Shown here: positions 53,390-61,849 of the stretch, in pieces
Layout of the letters: every line of letters starts with the position of its first letter
Numbering within the stretch: the first letter of the stretch is position 1
Assembly (NCBI RefSeq): GCF_000715495.1
Contig: NZ_JNLX01000060.1
Location: forward strand, 1-64,000
Length of the DNA: 64,000 nt
Direction of reading: 5' to 3'
DNA from: Hymenobacter sp. IS2118
Lineage (GTDB): Bacteria > Bacteroidota > Bacteroidia > Cytophagales > Hymenobacteraceae
Notes under the pieces: model-generated
The model's database searches: none
What the model saw: the letters and a program-made list of their open reading frames with translations, nothing else
What the model was told of the DNA's origin: nothing
Translations under genes and position numbers: made by a program

Positions 53390-53428
53390 ACGCAAAAACC
53401 GGAAATCGGGATTCCCAATTTCCGGTTT
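53390..53428 (-). terminator. Rho-independent terminator of gdhA
   Basis: AAACCGGAAAT and ATTTCCGGTTT form the stem, with a T run on the minus strand; 28 bases beyond the gdhA stop. Confidence 0.78.
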
Positions 53429-53455
53429 GCAGCTAAGCGACGGATACCGTTGGGC

Positions 53456-54883
53456 TTACGGAAATATGCCCAGCGACTGGTAGCTGACGCCCACTTTCTC
53501 GATGGCGCTGTAGAAGGCCGCCGTGCGCAGGTCCTGAATGCCTTTGACCTGGTTCATCACCGAGCGGATTTCGTGGTAGGCCACTATCATGGTGTCCTCC
53601 AGGCCAGAGCGCACCAGGTCCAGCTCGTCGGTGCCGTGCACAATGAGGGCGCGCTCCTGCGGGCTGATGCTTTTGCCGGTGCTTTGCTCGATAATGGTGA
53701 CGAGCCGTTGCAGCGAGGCTTCCTCGGCCCGCTTGCCCATGCGCCCGAAACGGACATTGGAGAGGTTTTTCAGCCATTCGAAATATGACACCGTGACGCC
53801 CCCGGCGTTCAGGTACAGGTCGGGCAGAATGACAATGCCCCGTGCTAAGAGGATTTTCTCCGCGTCGCGGGTGACGGGGCCGTTGGCACCTTCAGCCACT
53901 ATTTTGGCTTTGATGCGGGCCGCGTTGCCTTCGTGAATCTGGTTTTCGAGGGCGGCGGGCAGCAGCACGTCGCATTCGTATTCGAGCAGCGTTGCGGTGT
54001 CGGGTACGTTTTTGGCGCCTGGGAAATCCAGCAGCGAGCCGGTTTCGGCACGTTGCTTCATCACGGCTTCCAGGTCGAGGCCATCGGCGTTGAAAATGCC
54101 GCCTTCGCGCTCGGCGATGCCCGTAATCAGGGCGCCTTCCTGCTGGCAGAAGTGGGCGGCGTGGTAGCCCACGTTGCCCAGGCCCTGCACAATAATGCGC
54201 TTGCCACTCAGGCCGCTGCTCAGGCCAATCTGCTTGAGCATTTCGGCGTCGTTGAACAGCTCACGCAGGCCAAAAAACACGCCCAGCCCGGTGGCCTCGG
54301 TCCGGCCCCGAATGCCGCCCTGGCCCACGGGCTTGCCCGTTACGCAGCCCAGGGCACTGGTATCGCCGTACTTAAAAGTCTGGTAAGTATCGGCAATCCA
54401 GGCCATTTCGCGGCTGCCGGTGCCGTAGTCCGGCGCGGGCACGTCCACGCCCGGCCCGATGAGGTTTTTCTTAATCAGCTCGCTGGCGTAGCGCCGGGTC
54501 ACGCGCTCCAGCGTTTGCTCGGAGCTGGTGCGGGGGTTGATTTTTACGCCGCCTTTGGCGCCGCCGAAGGGCACGTCCACCAGCGCGCACTTAAAGGTCA
54601 TGAGCGTGGCCAGGGCTTTCACCTCGTCCTCGTCCACATATACGCTGTAGCGGATGCCGCCTTTGCTGGGCAGCTTGTGGTGGCTGTGCTGCACCCGAAT
54701 GCCTTCGAAAACCTGAATTTTGCCTTCGACTTCGACAGGAAAATTTACCTTGTAAATGCTGTTGCAGGCCTTAATCTGGGCGAGAATCCCAGGGTCCAGC
54801 TTGGAGAATTGTGCGGCCTGGTCGTAAAACTGCAGCACGCTGTCATAAAAATCTTTCCCTTCAATCGGCTGGCTCATGCTCAT
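53456..54883 (-). CDS. gdhA: Glu/Leu/Phe/Val dehydrogenase family, probable glutamate dehydrogenase
   Basis: NAD(P)-dependent oxidative deamination of glutamate or related amino acids. The 475-residue protein has FEGIRVQHSHHKLPSKGGIR (substrate-site Lys), CALVDVPFGGAKGGVKINPR (catalytic Lys), PGVDVPAPDYGTGSREMAWI (catalytic Asp), KPVGQGGIRGRTEATG, and a Rossmann domain with IVQGLGNVGYHAAH. The C-terminal NAGGVTVSYFEW is standard. Glutamate is the likely substrate by family, but leucine or valine cannot be excluded. ATG at 54883; an MSM start two codons later is possible. A terminator follows. Confidence 0.95.
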   Translation of the reverse strand: MSMSQPIEGKDFYDSVLQFYDQAAQFSKLDPGILAQIKACNSIYKVNFPVEVEGKIQVFEGIRVQHSHHKLPSKGGIRYSVYVDEDEVKALATLMTFKCALVDVPFGGAKGGVKINPRTSSEQTLERVTRRYASELIKKNLIGPGVDVPAPDYGTGSREMAWIADTYQTFKYGDTSALGCVTGKPVGQGGIRGRTEATGLGVFFGLRELFNDAEMLKQIGLSSGLSGKRIIVQGLGNVGYHAAHFCQQEGALITGIAEREGGIFNADGLDLEAVMKQRAETGSLLDFPGAKNVPDTATLLEYECDVLLPAALENQIHEGNAARIKAKIVAEGANGPVTRDAEKILLARGIVILPDLYLNAGGVTVSYFEWLKNLSNVRFGRMGKRAEEASLQRLVTIIEQSTGKSISPQERALIVHGTDELDLVRSGLEDTMIVAYHEIRSVMNQVKGIQDLRTAAFYSAIEKVGVSYQSLGIFP

Positions 54884-54984
54884 TGAGATTTAGTGGATGT
54901 ATCCAAACCTAACGGCAAACGGAAGGGGCGCGTTGTATCGTGGCGTTGGAGCGGCGCACGCGCCAAAACACTGGTAAATGGCGG

Positions 54985-57291
54985 TTATTTCTCAAGCAGC
55001 TCCGGCTGCGGCACATCGCCGGCGGGGGCTTTGGGCCGCTTGTAGAAGTAAAGAATGAGCAGCGGCAGCAGCGTGAGCTCGGCCACCACGCCGAAAAGCA
55101 GCGTCAGGCCGATGAGCAGCCCGACATAGAAGGTGCCGTCGAATTTCGAGAAAAGCAGCGTGGAGAAACCGCCCACGAGAATGAGGGAAGTGGTGATTAC
55201 GGCTTTGCCGGCCAGCAGATACGTACGCCGCACGGCCTTAAAAATGTCGGGCTCTTTGGCCAACGTCAACCGCAGCTTGGAGATGAAGTGGATGGTGTCG
55301 TCGACGGCGATGCCGAAGGCGATGGTGAAAATGATGCTCGTGCTCACCTTCATGCTCACGCCGGCCAGGCCCATTACCCCGGCCACGATGACGATGGGCA
55401 GCAGGTTGGGAATGAGCACCACGATGACCATACGGCCGGATTTGAACAGGGCCAGCACAATAAGGGTCACCATTAGCACATCGATGGCCATGCCCTGAAT
55501 CATGTTCAGGGTCAGGTTTTCGTTGTTTTTGTCGATGAGGTTGGATGAGCCCGTGAGGCGGGTGGTCAGCACCTTGGGGTCTACGGTGGCGCGCAGGTGC
55601 TGGCGCAGGGCGTCGTTCAGCTTGCCGGCCCGCACGCTGCCCACGTCGGCCATGCGGCCCGTAAGCCGGCCAGCCGAGCCATCGGGCAGGGCCAGGGCGC
55701 TGAATTCGGCTTTTTTGCGAAACAGCCGGAGCTTGCCGCGCAGGCGTTTCAGCTCCGTAGTGTCGGCCGGGAGGCGGTATTCGGCCAGGCCGCCGCCGTT
55801 CAGGGCTTTGCGCACCGATTTCACCAGCGTGACCGGCGAGGCGGCGAAGCGCAGGCCGTACGTGGTTTCGAGGTAGCCCTCAATTTTCTCGGTTTCCCGC
55901 AGCACGTCCAGGTCGTAAATGTCGCGGCCGGGGGCCGGCTTCAGCTCCATTTCAAAGGGCCGCACCCCGGCAAACTGCCGCTCAAAAAAGGCGAAATCCT
56001 GCCGTACCGGGTCATTAACTGACAAATCATCGAGCAGGGCGGAGTTGATGCGAACCCGCGTGGAGAAGCCGATGGCCGTGGCCAGCACCAGTCCGCTCAC
56101 GATGAACACCAGCCGGCGGCGCAGCAGCACCTGCCGAAACAGGCGGCCCAGCACGCCATCCCAGCTGTGGCCCTGGCGGCGGGGCTCCCGTAGCTGGGGC
56201 TTGCCCAGCAGCACCAGCATGGCCGGCAGCAGCGTGAAACTGAGGATGAAAGCCAAAATGATAGCCACGCCCGTGAACAGCCCGAAGTTGTGAATGGGCC
56301 GGATGGTGGAGGTCATCAGCGTGAAAAAACCAAGGCTGGTGGTGAGCGCCGACAGGCCCGACCCAAACCCCGATTCCTTGATGGTGGTCCAGAGGGCCTC
56401 CTTTTTGCCGGCGCCGTAGCCCAGCTCGCTCACGTAGCGGCTGATGATGTGAATGGTGTCGGACATGCCCACCACGAAGAGCATGAGCGGGAGCAGGGCC
56501 GTCATCAAATCGATGCTCACCCCGAAGGCCGACATCACGCCCAGGCCCCACAAAATGGCGCCCAGCACCACAATCAGCGGCAGCACCACGCCCCACCACG
56601 TGCGGAACGTGAGCCACAGCAGCCCCGTGACCAGCAGCACCGACAGCGACATAAACACCACCAGCTCCCACTTCAGCCTATCCACAAACACCGACTGCGC
56701 CACCAGCTTGCCGGCGAAATGCACCCGCTCATCGGGCAGCCCCAGCCGGGTGATGCCGCCGCGCAGGGCCGCAAAGAGCGAATCGCCGGGCGGCTTTTCC
56801 AGGTCGGGCGTGATTTGCAGGACCAAAGCTACGGCTCGCGCATCGGGGCTGAACACGTTGCCTACAAGGCCGGGCGTGCGGTAAATCAGGGTGGAGTCGT
56901 CGGCGCGGCGGGCCGGTTCGTTGGGGTGCAGGTAGGGGATGTTGAACACACCCAGGCCTTCCACTACCGGGTTGGCGAGGGTAGTGGGGGAGGTCACGCT
57001 CAGCACGTGGCGCTGGCGCCGGGCCAGCTGCGTGAGGGAATCTACTTTGGCCAGGAAGGCGGGGTCGAATACGGTTTTGCCGGCGGGCGCTTCCAGGCCC
57101 AGCAGCACGTAGTCGTTGTCGTTGCCGAAGCGCTGGGTGTAGCCCTGGTAGTAGTCCAGGTCGGGGTCGCCGGCGGGGTAGAAGTCGTTAAAATTGTAGT
57201 TGAACCGCAGCTGGGCGGTGGAGTACACGCTCAGGAGCGTGAGCAGGCCCAGCAGAACGAGGGTGAGTTGGGCGAGGCGGCGGATGGGCAT
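54985..57291 (-). CDS. RND/MMPL family transporter (SSD-containing exporter)
   Basis: A 768-residue inner-membrane protein with the HAE3/MMPL layout: one N-terminal helix (LAQLTLVLLGLLTLLSVYST), a first periplasmic domain of about 190 residues, five helices (ELVVFMSLSVLLVTGLLWLT, WWGVVLPLIVVLGAILWGLG, LLPLMLFVVGMSDTIHII, FGLFTGVAIILAFILSFTLL), a second helix start (LVFIVSGLVLATAIGFS), a second domain, and five helices ending in LLIGLTLLFGVVAELTLLPL. The SSD-like GMSDTIHIISRY and FGIAVDDTIHFISKL blocks occur once in each half. The substrate is unknown: lipids, hopanoids or carotenoids are typical for this class. Start ATG at 57291. No adaptor or outer-membrane factor is adjacent. Confidence 0.92.
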   Translation of the reverse strand: MPIRRLAQLTLVLLGLLTLLSVYSTAQLRFNYNFNDFYPAGDPDLDYYQGYTQRFGNDNDYVLLGLEAPAGKTVFDPAFLAKVDSLTQLARRQRHVLSVTSPTTLANPVVEGLGVFNIPYLHPNEPARRADDSTLIYRTPGLVGNVFSPDARAVALVLQITPDLEKPPGDSLFAALRGGITRLGLPDERVHFAGKLVAQSVFVDRLKWELVVFMSLSVLLVTGLLWLTFRTWWGVVLPLIVVLGAILWGLGVMSAFGVSIDLMTALLPLMLFVVGMSDTIHIISRYVSELGYGAGKKEALWTTIKESGFGSGLSALTTSLGFFTLMTSTIRPIHNFGLFTGVAIILAFILSFTLLPAMLVLLGKPQLREPRRQGHSWDGVLGRLFRQVLLRRRLVFIVSGLVLATAIGFSTRVRINSALLDDLSVNDPVRQDFAFFERQFAGVRPFEMELKPAPGRDIYDLDVLRETEKIEGYLETTYGLRFAASPVTLVKSVRKALNGGGLAEYRLPADTTELKRLRGKLRLFRKKAEFSALALPDGSAGRLTGRMADVGSVRAGKLNDALRQHLRATVDPKVLTTRLTGSSNLIDKNNENLTLNMIQGMAIDVLMVTLIVLALFKSGRMVIVVLIPNLLPIVIVAGVMGLAGVSMKVSTSIIFTIAFGIAVDDTIHFISKLRLTLAKEPDIFKAVRRTYLLAGKAVITTSLILVGGFSTLLFSKFDGTFYVGLLIGLTLLFGVVAELTLLPLLILYFYKRPKAPAGDVPQPELLEK

Positions 57292-57463
57292 TCGTTCGGG
57301 CTATTCGCTAGGGGCAGATAGCCGCTAGCTCAAAAATCGGGGTGTCTGCACAACAAGCCAGCCGCCACAACGTTCGGCTCCTGCTCCATCCATTTGCCCG
57401 GCCAAGTGAATTTTCCAGCTTCGTTGTATATTTCGCTAACCAACCCGCTAACTTTTTAAGCCC

Positions 57464-57691
57464 ATGAAAAAGTCCCTGCTTGCCCTCGCCCTGTTTGCTT
57501 TCGTCGGTACCGCCGCCCACGCCCAGGAGGGCCCCGGCAAAGACTCGAAAAAGGCCACTGCCTCCACCAGCCCCAAGGCCACGTGCGCCATGGGCGCCAA
57601 AAGTATGGCCGCCGGCTCGTGCTGCATGAAAGGCGCCAAAACCGCCGGCGTGAAGCCCGCCGCCAAACCGGCCGTTGTCGTCAAGCTGTAA
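57464..57691 (+). CDS. Small exported Cys/Met-rich protein
   Basis: A 75-residue protein with a clear signal peptide (KKSLLALALFAFVGTAAHAQ). The mature part, about 55 residues, is basic and low in complexity, rich in Lys, Ala and Thr, with CAMGAKSMAAGSCCMKGAKT at its centre: three Cys and three Met in 20 residues, suggesting metal or redox binding, but no family is recognised. TATATTTC about 45 bases upstream may be a promoter element. A terminator follows 38 bases after the stop. Expressed alone. Confidence 0.7.
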   Translation: MKKSLLALALFAFVGTAAHAQEGPGKDSKKATASTSPKATCAMGAKSMAAGSCCMKGAKTAGVKPAAKPAVVVKL

Positions 57692-57729
57692 TTGCTCGTC
57701 CTTGGCCCCGGCCGCTGCTGAGAAACTCA

Positions 57730-57760
57730 AAGCCGCTTCAGAGATGAGGCGGCTTTTTTT
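57730..57760 (+). terminator. Rho-independent terminator
   Basis: AAAGCCGCTTC, loop, GAGGCGGCTTTTTTT, downstream of the small Cys/Met-rich protein gene. Confidence 0.85.
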
Positions 57761-57811
57761 GTGTTAATTCAGGCTTAAGTTTACCCAGTTTTCTACCCAA
57801 ACCCAAATAGT

Positions 57812-58906
57812 ATGGAGTTGATTGACCAACTGAGTAATCTGGCCTCGCGCGCCCAAAAGCAACTCGCCCACATTCAAACGGAAGAAGCAACTAAAACTGC
57901 TTTGGTGATGCCGTTTATTAACGCCCTCGGCTACAATGTATTCGACCCATCGGAAGTTGTGCCGGAGTTCATTTGCGATATTGGCACGAAGAAGGGCGAA
58001 AAGATTGATTATGCCATCATGCGCGATGGCAAACCAATCATTTTGATTGAATGTAAATACGTTGGCAGCGACCTCAATATCAATCATGCCAGCCAACTTT
58101 TTCGGTATTTCCACGTGACTGAAGCGCGGATTGCCATTCTTACCAATGGTCTTATTTACCGATTATTCACAGATTTGGAGCAGCCGAATAAGATGGATGA
58201 GCGGCCGTTTCTGGAATTCGATTTGACAAATTTCCATGAGAACGATGTTGCTGAAATTAAAAAGCTCAGCAAAAATTCATTTAGTATCGAGGACATGCTT
58301 TTTGCTGCATATAATTTAAAATATATGCGGGCATTTAAAAAGTATTTCGATGAGCAATTCACGCAGCCCTCAGCTGATTTTGTGCATTTTGTATCAAAAC
58401 AAGTTTACGAAGGCGTTTTAACCAATAAGTTAAAAGAACAGTTTAATATTTTAGTTCATCGTTCTTTTCACCAGTTTCTGAACGATAAAATCACCATGCG
58501 ACTACGGTCAGCCATGATTGATACCAGCGGGCAGGGACCGTTGGTGAACGATGTTCCGGCAATGTCGATGCCAGAAACTTCCGTTGCTTCAGAAACAGAA
58601 AATAAGGAAAAAGACATTGAAACAACCGTTGAGGAAACAGAAGGCTTCATGATTGTGAGGGCAATTTTGCGCAAAACAGTGCCAGTGAATCGAGTAGTGA
58701 TGCGTGATGTACAGTCGTATTGCGGAATTTTGTTGGATGATAATAATCGTAAGCCAATTTGCCGACTGCACTTTAACAGCAGCAAGAAGTACGTAACCTT
58801 GTTTGATGTTGAAGGTGGCGAACGAGTTGATATTGTCTCGTTGGATGATTTATACGGAATGGCTTCCCGAATTCGGGCAACCGTGCAAAAGCATGAAGCT
58901 AAGTAA
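57812..58906 (+). CDS. Orphan type I restriction HsdR N-terminal domain (HSDR_N) protein
   Basis: A 364-residue protein. Residues 20-150 form a PD-(D/E)XK nuclease domain of the HSDR_N type: EEATKTALVMPFINALGYNV, KIDYAIMRDGKPIILIECKY (Asp and Glu-x-Lys) and QLFRYFHVTEARIAILTNGL. The remaining 200 residues are helical and then strand-rich (FMIVRAILRKTVPVNRVVMR, and a CRLHFNSSKKYVTLFD block), as in stand-alone HSDR_N proteins. No methylase, specificity subunit or helicase motor is adjacent, so it is not a complete restriction system. AT content is much higher than in the neighbours, which suggests transfer. ATG at 57812; terminator after the gene. Confidence 0.9.
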   Translation: MELIDQLSNLASRAQKQLAHIQTEEATKTALVMPFINALGYNVFDPSEVVPEFICDIGTKKGEKIDYAIMRDGKPIILIECKYVGSDLNINHASQLFRYFHVTEARIAILTNGLIYRLFTDLEQPNKMDERPFLEFDLTNFHENDVAEIKKLSKNSFSIEDMLFAAYNLKYMRAFKKYFDEQFTQPSADFVHFVSKQVYEGVLTNKLKEQFNILVHRSFHQFLNDKITMRLRSAMIDTSGQGPLVNDVPAMSMPETSVASETENKEKDIETTVEETEGFMIVRAILRKTVPVNRVVMRDVQSYCGILLDDNNRKPICRLHFNSSKKYVTLFDVEGGERVDIVSLDDLYGMASRIRATVQKHEAK

Positions 58907-58941
58907 GAAGTGTGCAGCTGAGTTCAAGGAGCCAGAGTAAC

Positions 58942-58970
58942 AAAAAAACCGCTCATTGAAGCGGTTTTTT
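58942..58970 (+). terminator. Rho-independent terminator
   Basis: AAAAAAACCGCT, loop CATTGA, AGCGGTTTTTT, downstream of the HSDR_N gene. Confidence 0.9.
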
Positions 58971-59045
58971 GCTTTTATCGGGTTGCATTTGCCTGAACCT
59001 TCTCCATTCCCGATTGTAGCAATAGCGCCTAATTTCTCGCTGTTT

Positions 59046-60551
59046 ATGCCCACCACTGCCCCCGAATGCCTCCTGCTTTTTCCCAACCAGCTCTACCGGG
59101 AGCATCCGGCCTTGCTGCCCGGCCGGCCGGTGGTAATGCTGGAAGAGGTGCTGTTTTTCACTCAATTTCACTTCCATCAGCAGAAGCTGGTGCTGCATCG
59201 GGCCAGCATGCGGGCCTACCACAAGCGGTTGCAAGCCCAAGGTATTGCCTGCGATTACGTAGAGGCCCGGCAGCCCACGGCCGACGTGCGCCAGTGGATA
59301 GCCCAGGCCGGAGCCGCGGGCTTGCGTCAACTCCACGTCATCGACCCGGTGGACGACTGGCTGCGGCGGCGCATCGAATCGGCCACGGCCCGGGCCGGAA
59401 TCAGCCTGACCGTGCACCCCAGCCCTAACTTTTTGAATGAAATGGGCCCGGCGAATGCCTATTTCGACGGTCGCAAGAAGTATTTCCAGACCGATTTCTA
59501 CGTGGCGCAGCGGAAGCAGCGGCAGCTGTTGCTGGAGCCCGACGGCCAGCCTACCGGCGGCAAATGGACGTTTGACACGGAGAACCGCGCGAAATTTCCT
59601 AAGGGTGAAACCGTGCCCGCGCTGCCCTGGCCCGCGTCCCCGGCCGAGGTTGTCGAAGCCATTGCCTACGTCGAAACCTATTTTCCGGACCACTACGGCC
59701 AGGCCCGCGATTTTCGCTACCCCACCACCCACGCGGCGGCCGAGGCCTGGCTGGCAGATTTTTTGAAGCAGCGGCTGGGCAAATTTGGCGTGTACGAAGA
59801 CGCGCAGGTGGCCCGCGAACCGGTGCTTTACCACTCGGTGCTGACGCCGATGCTGAACATCGGGCTGCTCAGTCCGCAGCAAATTCTGGACGCCACGCTC
59901 GCCCACGCGGCCCGCCACGAGGTGCCAATAAACTCCCTGGAAGGCTTTTTGCGGCAGATTGTGGGCTGGCGCGAGTTCATCCGCATTGTGTACGAGCGGG
60001 AGGGCCGCAGGCAGCGCACCCGCAATTTCTGGGGCTTTGAGCGCAAAATTCCCAAGGCGTTCTGGACCGGGACCACCGGCATCGGACCGGTCGACATTGT
60101 GATAAAAAAAGCCCTGGCCGGCGCCTACAACCATCACATCGAGCGACTGATGGTGATGGGCAACTTTTTCCTGCTCTGCGAGTTCGACCCCGACGAGGTG
60201 CACCGCTGGTTCATGGAAATGTATATCGATGCCTACGATTGGGTGATGGTGCCCAACGTGTACGGCATGACCCAATTTGCCGATGGCGGCCTGATGACCA
60301 CCAAGCCCTACATCAGCGGCAGCAACTACCTGCTGAAAATGGGCGACTGGCCCAAAGGCGACTGGCAGGCCACCTGGGATGGCCTGTTCTGGCGCTTCAT
60401 GCACGTCAACCGCGACTTTTTTACGAGCAACCCGCGCCTGGGCATGCTGGTGTCCACTTTTGATAAGATGAGCGAAGTGAAGCGCGACGCCCACCTGGCG
60501 CACGCCGAGGCATTTTTAGCAAAGCTGGACGACTGGAACGAACGCGCCTAG
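59046..60551 (+). CDS. Cryptochrome/photolyase family protein, FeS-BCP-like but lacking cluster cysteines
   Basis: A 501-residue FAD-binding photolyase-like protein of the PhrB/FeS-BCP clade (deoxyribodipyrimidine photolyase-related). Opening CLLLFPNQLYREHPALLPGR is the alpha/beta antenna-type domain; GWREFIRIVYEREGR, NFWGFERKIPKAFWTGTTGI, GNFFLLCEFDPDEVHRWFM and DAYDWVMVPNVYGMTQFADG plus GLMTTKPYISGSNYL form the FAD domain. In Agrobacterium PhrB three of the four 4Fe-4S ligands lie just after this block; here the segment reads KMGDWPKGDWQATWDGLFWR with no Cys, so a cluster is unlikely. Only the Cys in FLLCEFD could match the first ligand. It may repair (6-4) photoproducts or be a blue-light receptor. 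ATG at 59046. A shortened DUF2805 gene follows. Confidence 0.92.
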   Translation: MPTTAPECLLLFPNQLYREHPALLPGRPVVMLEEVLFFTQFHFHQQKLVLHRASMRAYHKRLQAQGIACDYVEARQPTADVRQWIAQAGAAGLRQLHVIDPVDDWLRRRIESATARAGISLTVHPSPNFLNEMGPANAYFDGRKKYFQTDFYVAQRKQRQLLLEPDGQPTGGKWTFDTENRAKFPKGETVPALPWPASPAEVVEAIAYVETYFPDHYGQARDFRYPTTHAAAEAWLADFLKQRLGKFGVYEDAQVAREPVLYHSVLTPMLNIGLLSPQQILDATLAHAARHEVPINSLEGFLRQIVGWREFIRIVYEREGRRQRTRNFWGFERKIPKAFWTGTTGIGPVDIVIKKALAGAYNHHIERLMVMGNFFLLCEFDPDEVHRWFMEMYIDAYDWVMVPNVYGMTQFADGGLMTTKPYISGSNYLLKMGDWPKGDWQATWDGLFWRFMHVNRDFFTSNPRLGMLVSTFDKMSEVKRDAHLAHAEAFLAKLDDWNERA

Positions 60552-60653
60552 CGCAGCCTTGGCGTCGGCGAAACGTTGGACTCTGCGGGCGCTTGGTACG
60601 CACTGGCTTCAAAACCACCCACGCCCTGTCAGGCCGCGCCTTTTCCTAAGCGC

Positions 60654-60830
60654 GTGAAAACTGAACCCACGGATTTTAACCAAATTTCCGGGGCCAACAG
60701 CGCCCGCGTCATTGAAATCCAGTTCGGGCTGGCCGAAAAAGACGTCATCGAACTTATGCACCGTTCAATAAAGGCTTCATCGTTTCGGCTGTGGCGCAAG
60801 CGCATGGCGGGCCGCACTACCAAGCACTAG
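60654..60830 (+). CDS. Shortened DUF2805 / TIGR03643 protein
   Basis: A frame of about 58 residues from GTG at 60654. The end clearly matches the full-length family copy at 8402: EIQFGLAEKDVIELMHRSIK then ASSFRLWRKRMAGRTTKH. The first helix-turn segment (DIDRIIEMAWEDRTPFEA in the other copy) is missing and replaced by NSARVI, and the C-terminal extension is absent. It lies 102 bases after the photolyase-like gene, the common neighbour of this family. It may be a decaying gene or a naturally minimal version. A longer frame from 60576 is possible but has no family content. Confidence 0.6.
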   Translation: MKTEPTDFNQISGANSARVIEIQFGLAEKDVIELMHRSIKASSFRLWRKRMAGRTTKH

Positions 60831-60949
60831 GCGCTGCGTTCTGAAAAAGTAGGCGGGTTCAAGAACTCCAGCCAACGCAGCATTTCGATGAATGAATTTA
60901 GCAAGCGCTGAAGAGCGAACGGTAGTAGGAGCATCCGTAACCAGCGTTT

Positions 60950-60957
60950 TACCTTTG
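60950..60957 (+). promoter_or_regulatory. Candidate -7 element just upstream of thyA
   Basis: TACCTTTG matches TAnnTTTG perfectly and ends 7 bases before the thyA ATG; use of it would give a leaderless or nearly leaderless transcript. Confidence 0.45.
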
Positions 60958-60964
60958 GGACCTT

Positions 60965-61759
60965 ATGCGCCAATACCAAGCCCTTCTCCGCCAAATCCTC
61001 GCCACCGGTACCGTGAAAACCGACCGGACCGGAACTGGTACCCTCTCTATTTTTGGGCCCCAAATGCGGTTCAATTTGGCCGAAGGTTTCCCGCTGGTAA
61101 CCACCAAAAAGGTGCATTTGAAGAGCATCATCCATGAATTGCTGTGGTTTTTACAGGGCGATACTAACATTGCCTACCTCAAAGAGCACGGCGTAAAAAT
61201 CTGGGATGAGTGGGCCGATGCCGCCGGCGAGCTGGGTCCTGTGTACGGCCACCAGTGGCGCAGCTGGCCCGACGGCCGCGGCGGCCACATCGACCAAATC
61301 AGCACCATCATCCAGCAGCTCAAAACCCAGCCCGACTCGCGCCGCATCCTCGTGTCGGCCTGGAACGTGGCCGAGCTGCCCGACATGAAATTGCAGCCCT
61401 GTCATGCCCTCTTCCAATTTTACGTAGCCGATGGCAAGCTGTCCTGCCAACTCTACCAACGCTCGGCCGATGTCTTCTTGGGCGTGCCGTTCAACGTTGC
61501 CAGCTACGCGCTGCTCACCATCATGGTGGCCCAGGTAACGGGCCTGCAGCCCGGCGAATTCATTTGGACCGGCGGCGACACCCACCTCTACAGCAACCAC
61601 CTGGAACAGGCCAACCTCCAACTTACCCGCGAACCCCACGCGCTGCCGCAGATGCTGATTAACCCGGAGGTAACGGACATTTTCGGTTTCAAGTACGAAG
61701 ATTTTCGGTTGGAGAATTATGAGCCCTGGCCCGCAATAAAAGCGCCGGTTGCCGTTTAG
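60965..61759 (+). CDS. thyA: Thymidylate synthase ThyA
   Basis: Methylates dUMP to dTMP with methylene-THF. The 264-residue protein has the short, E. coli-like form. Motifs are [71 protein letters not shown] with the nucleophilic Cys, [20 protein letters not shown] and [16 protein letters not shown] at 60965. In many relatives dihydrofolate reductase follows; here a convergent aminotransferase gene is found. The stop codon lies in the left arm of a 33-base inverted repeat. Confidence 0.98.
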   Translation: MRQYQALLRQILATGTVKTDRTGTGTLSIFGPQMRFNLAEGFPLVTTKKVHLKSIIHELLWFLQGDTNIAYLKEHGVKIWDEWADAAGELGPVYGHQWRSWPDGRGGHIDQISTIIQQLKTQPDSRRILVSAWNVAELPDMKLQPCHALFQFYVADGKLSCQLYQRSADVFLGVPFNVASYALLTIMVAQVTGLQPGEFIWTGGDTHLYSNHLEQANLQLTREPHALPQMLINPEVTDIFGFKYEDFRLENYEPWPAIKAPVAV

Positions 61760-61849
61760 CGCAAAGTTTCGCGAATTAAAAAAAGCAAGTTTCGCAAAGT
61801 TTAGCCTTGCGGGACGTGCTTTTTTTAATTCGCGAAACTTTGCGCTAAA
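61755..61849. repeat. Perfect 33-base inverted repeat bearing the stop codons of two genes
   Basis: Left arm 61755-61787 (TTTAGCGCAAAGTTTCGCGA then ATTAAAAAAAGCA) is matched exactly in reverse at 61817-61849. The 29-base loop holds a partial direct copy (AGTTTCGCAAAGTTTAG). The thyA stop (61757-61759) and the stop of the convergent gene (61825-61827) are inside the arms. It probably acts as a bidirectional terminator, with A and T runs on each side. Confidence 0.9.

Noticed and set aside
58956..59045. Extended start for the photolyase-like gene at 58956
   Set aside because: The extra 30 codons overlap the terminator of the HSDR_N gene and lack family similarity; the conserved N-terminal strand begins just after the ATG at 59046.
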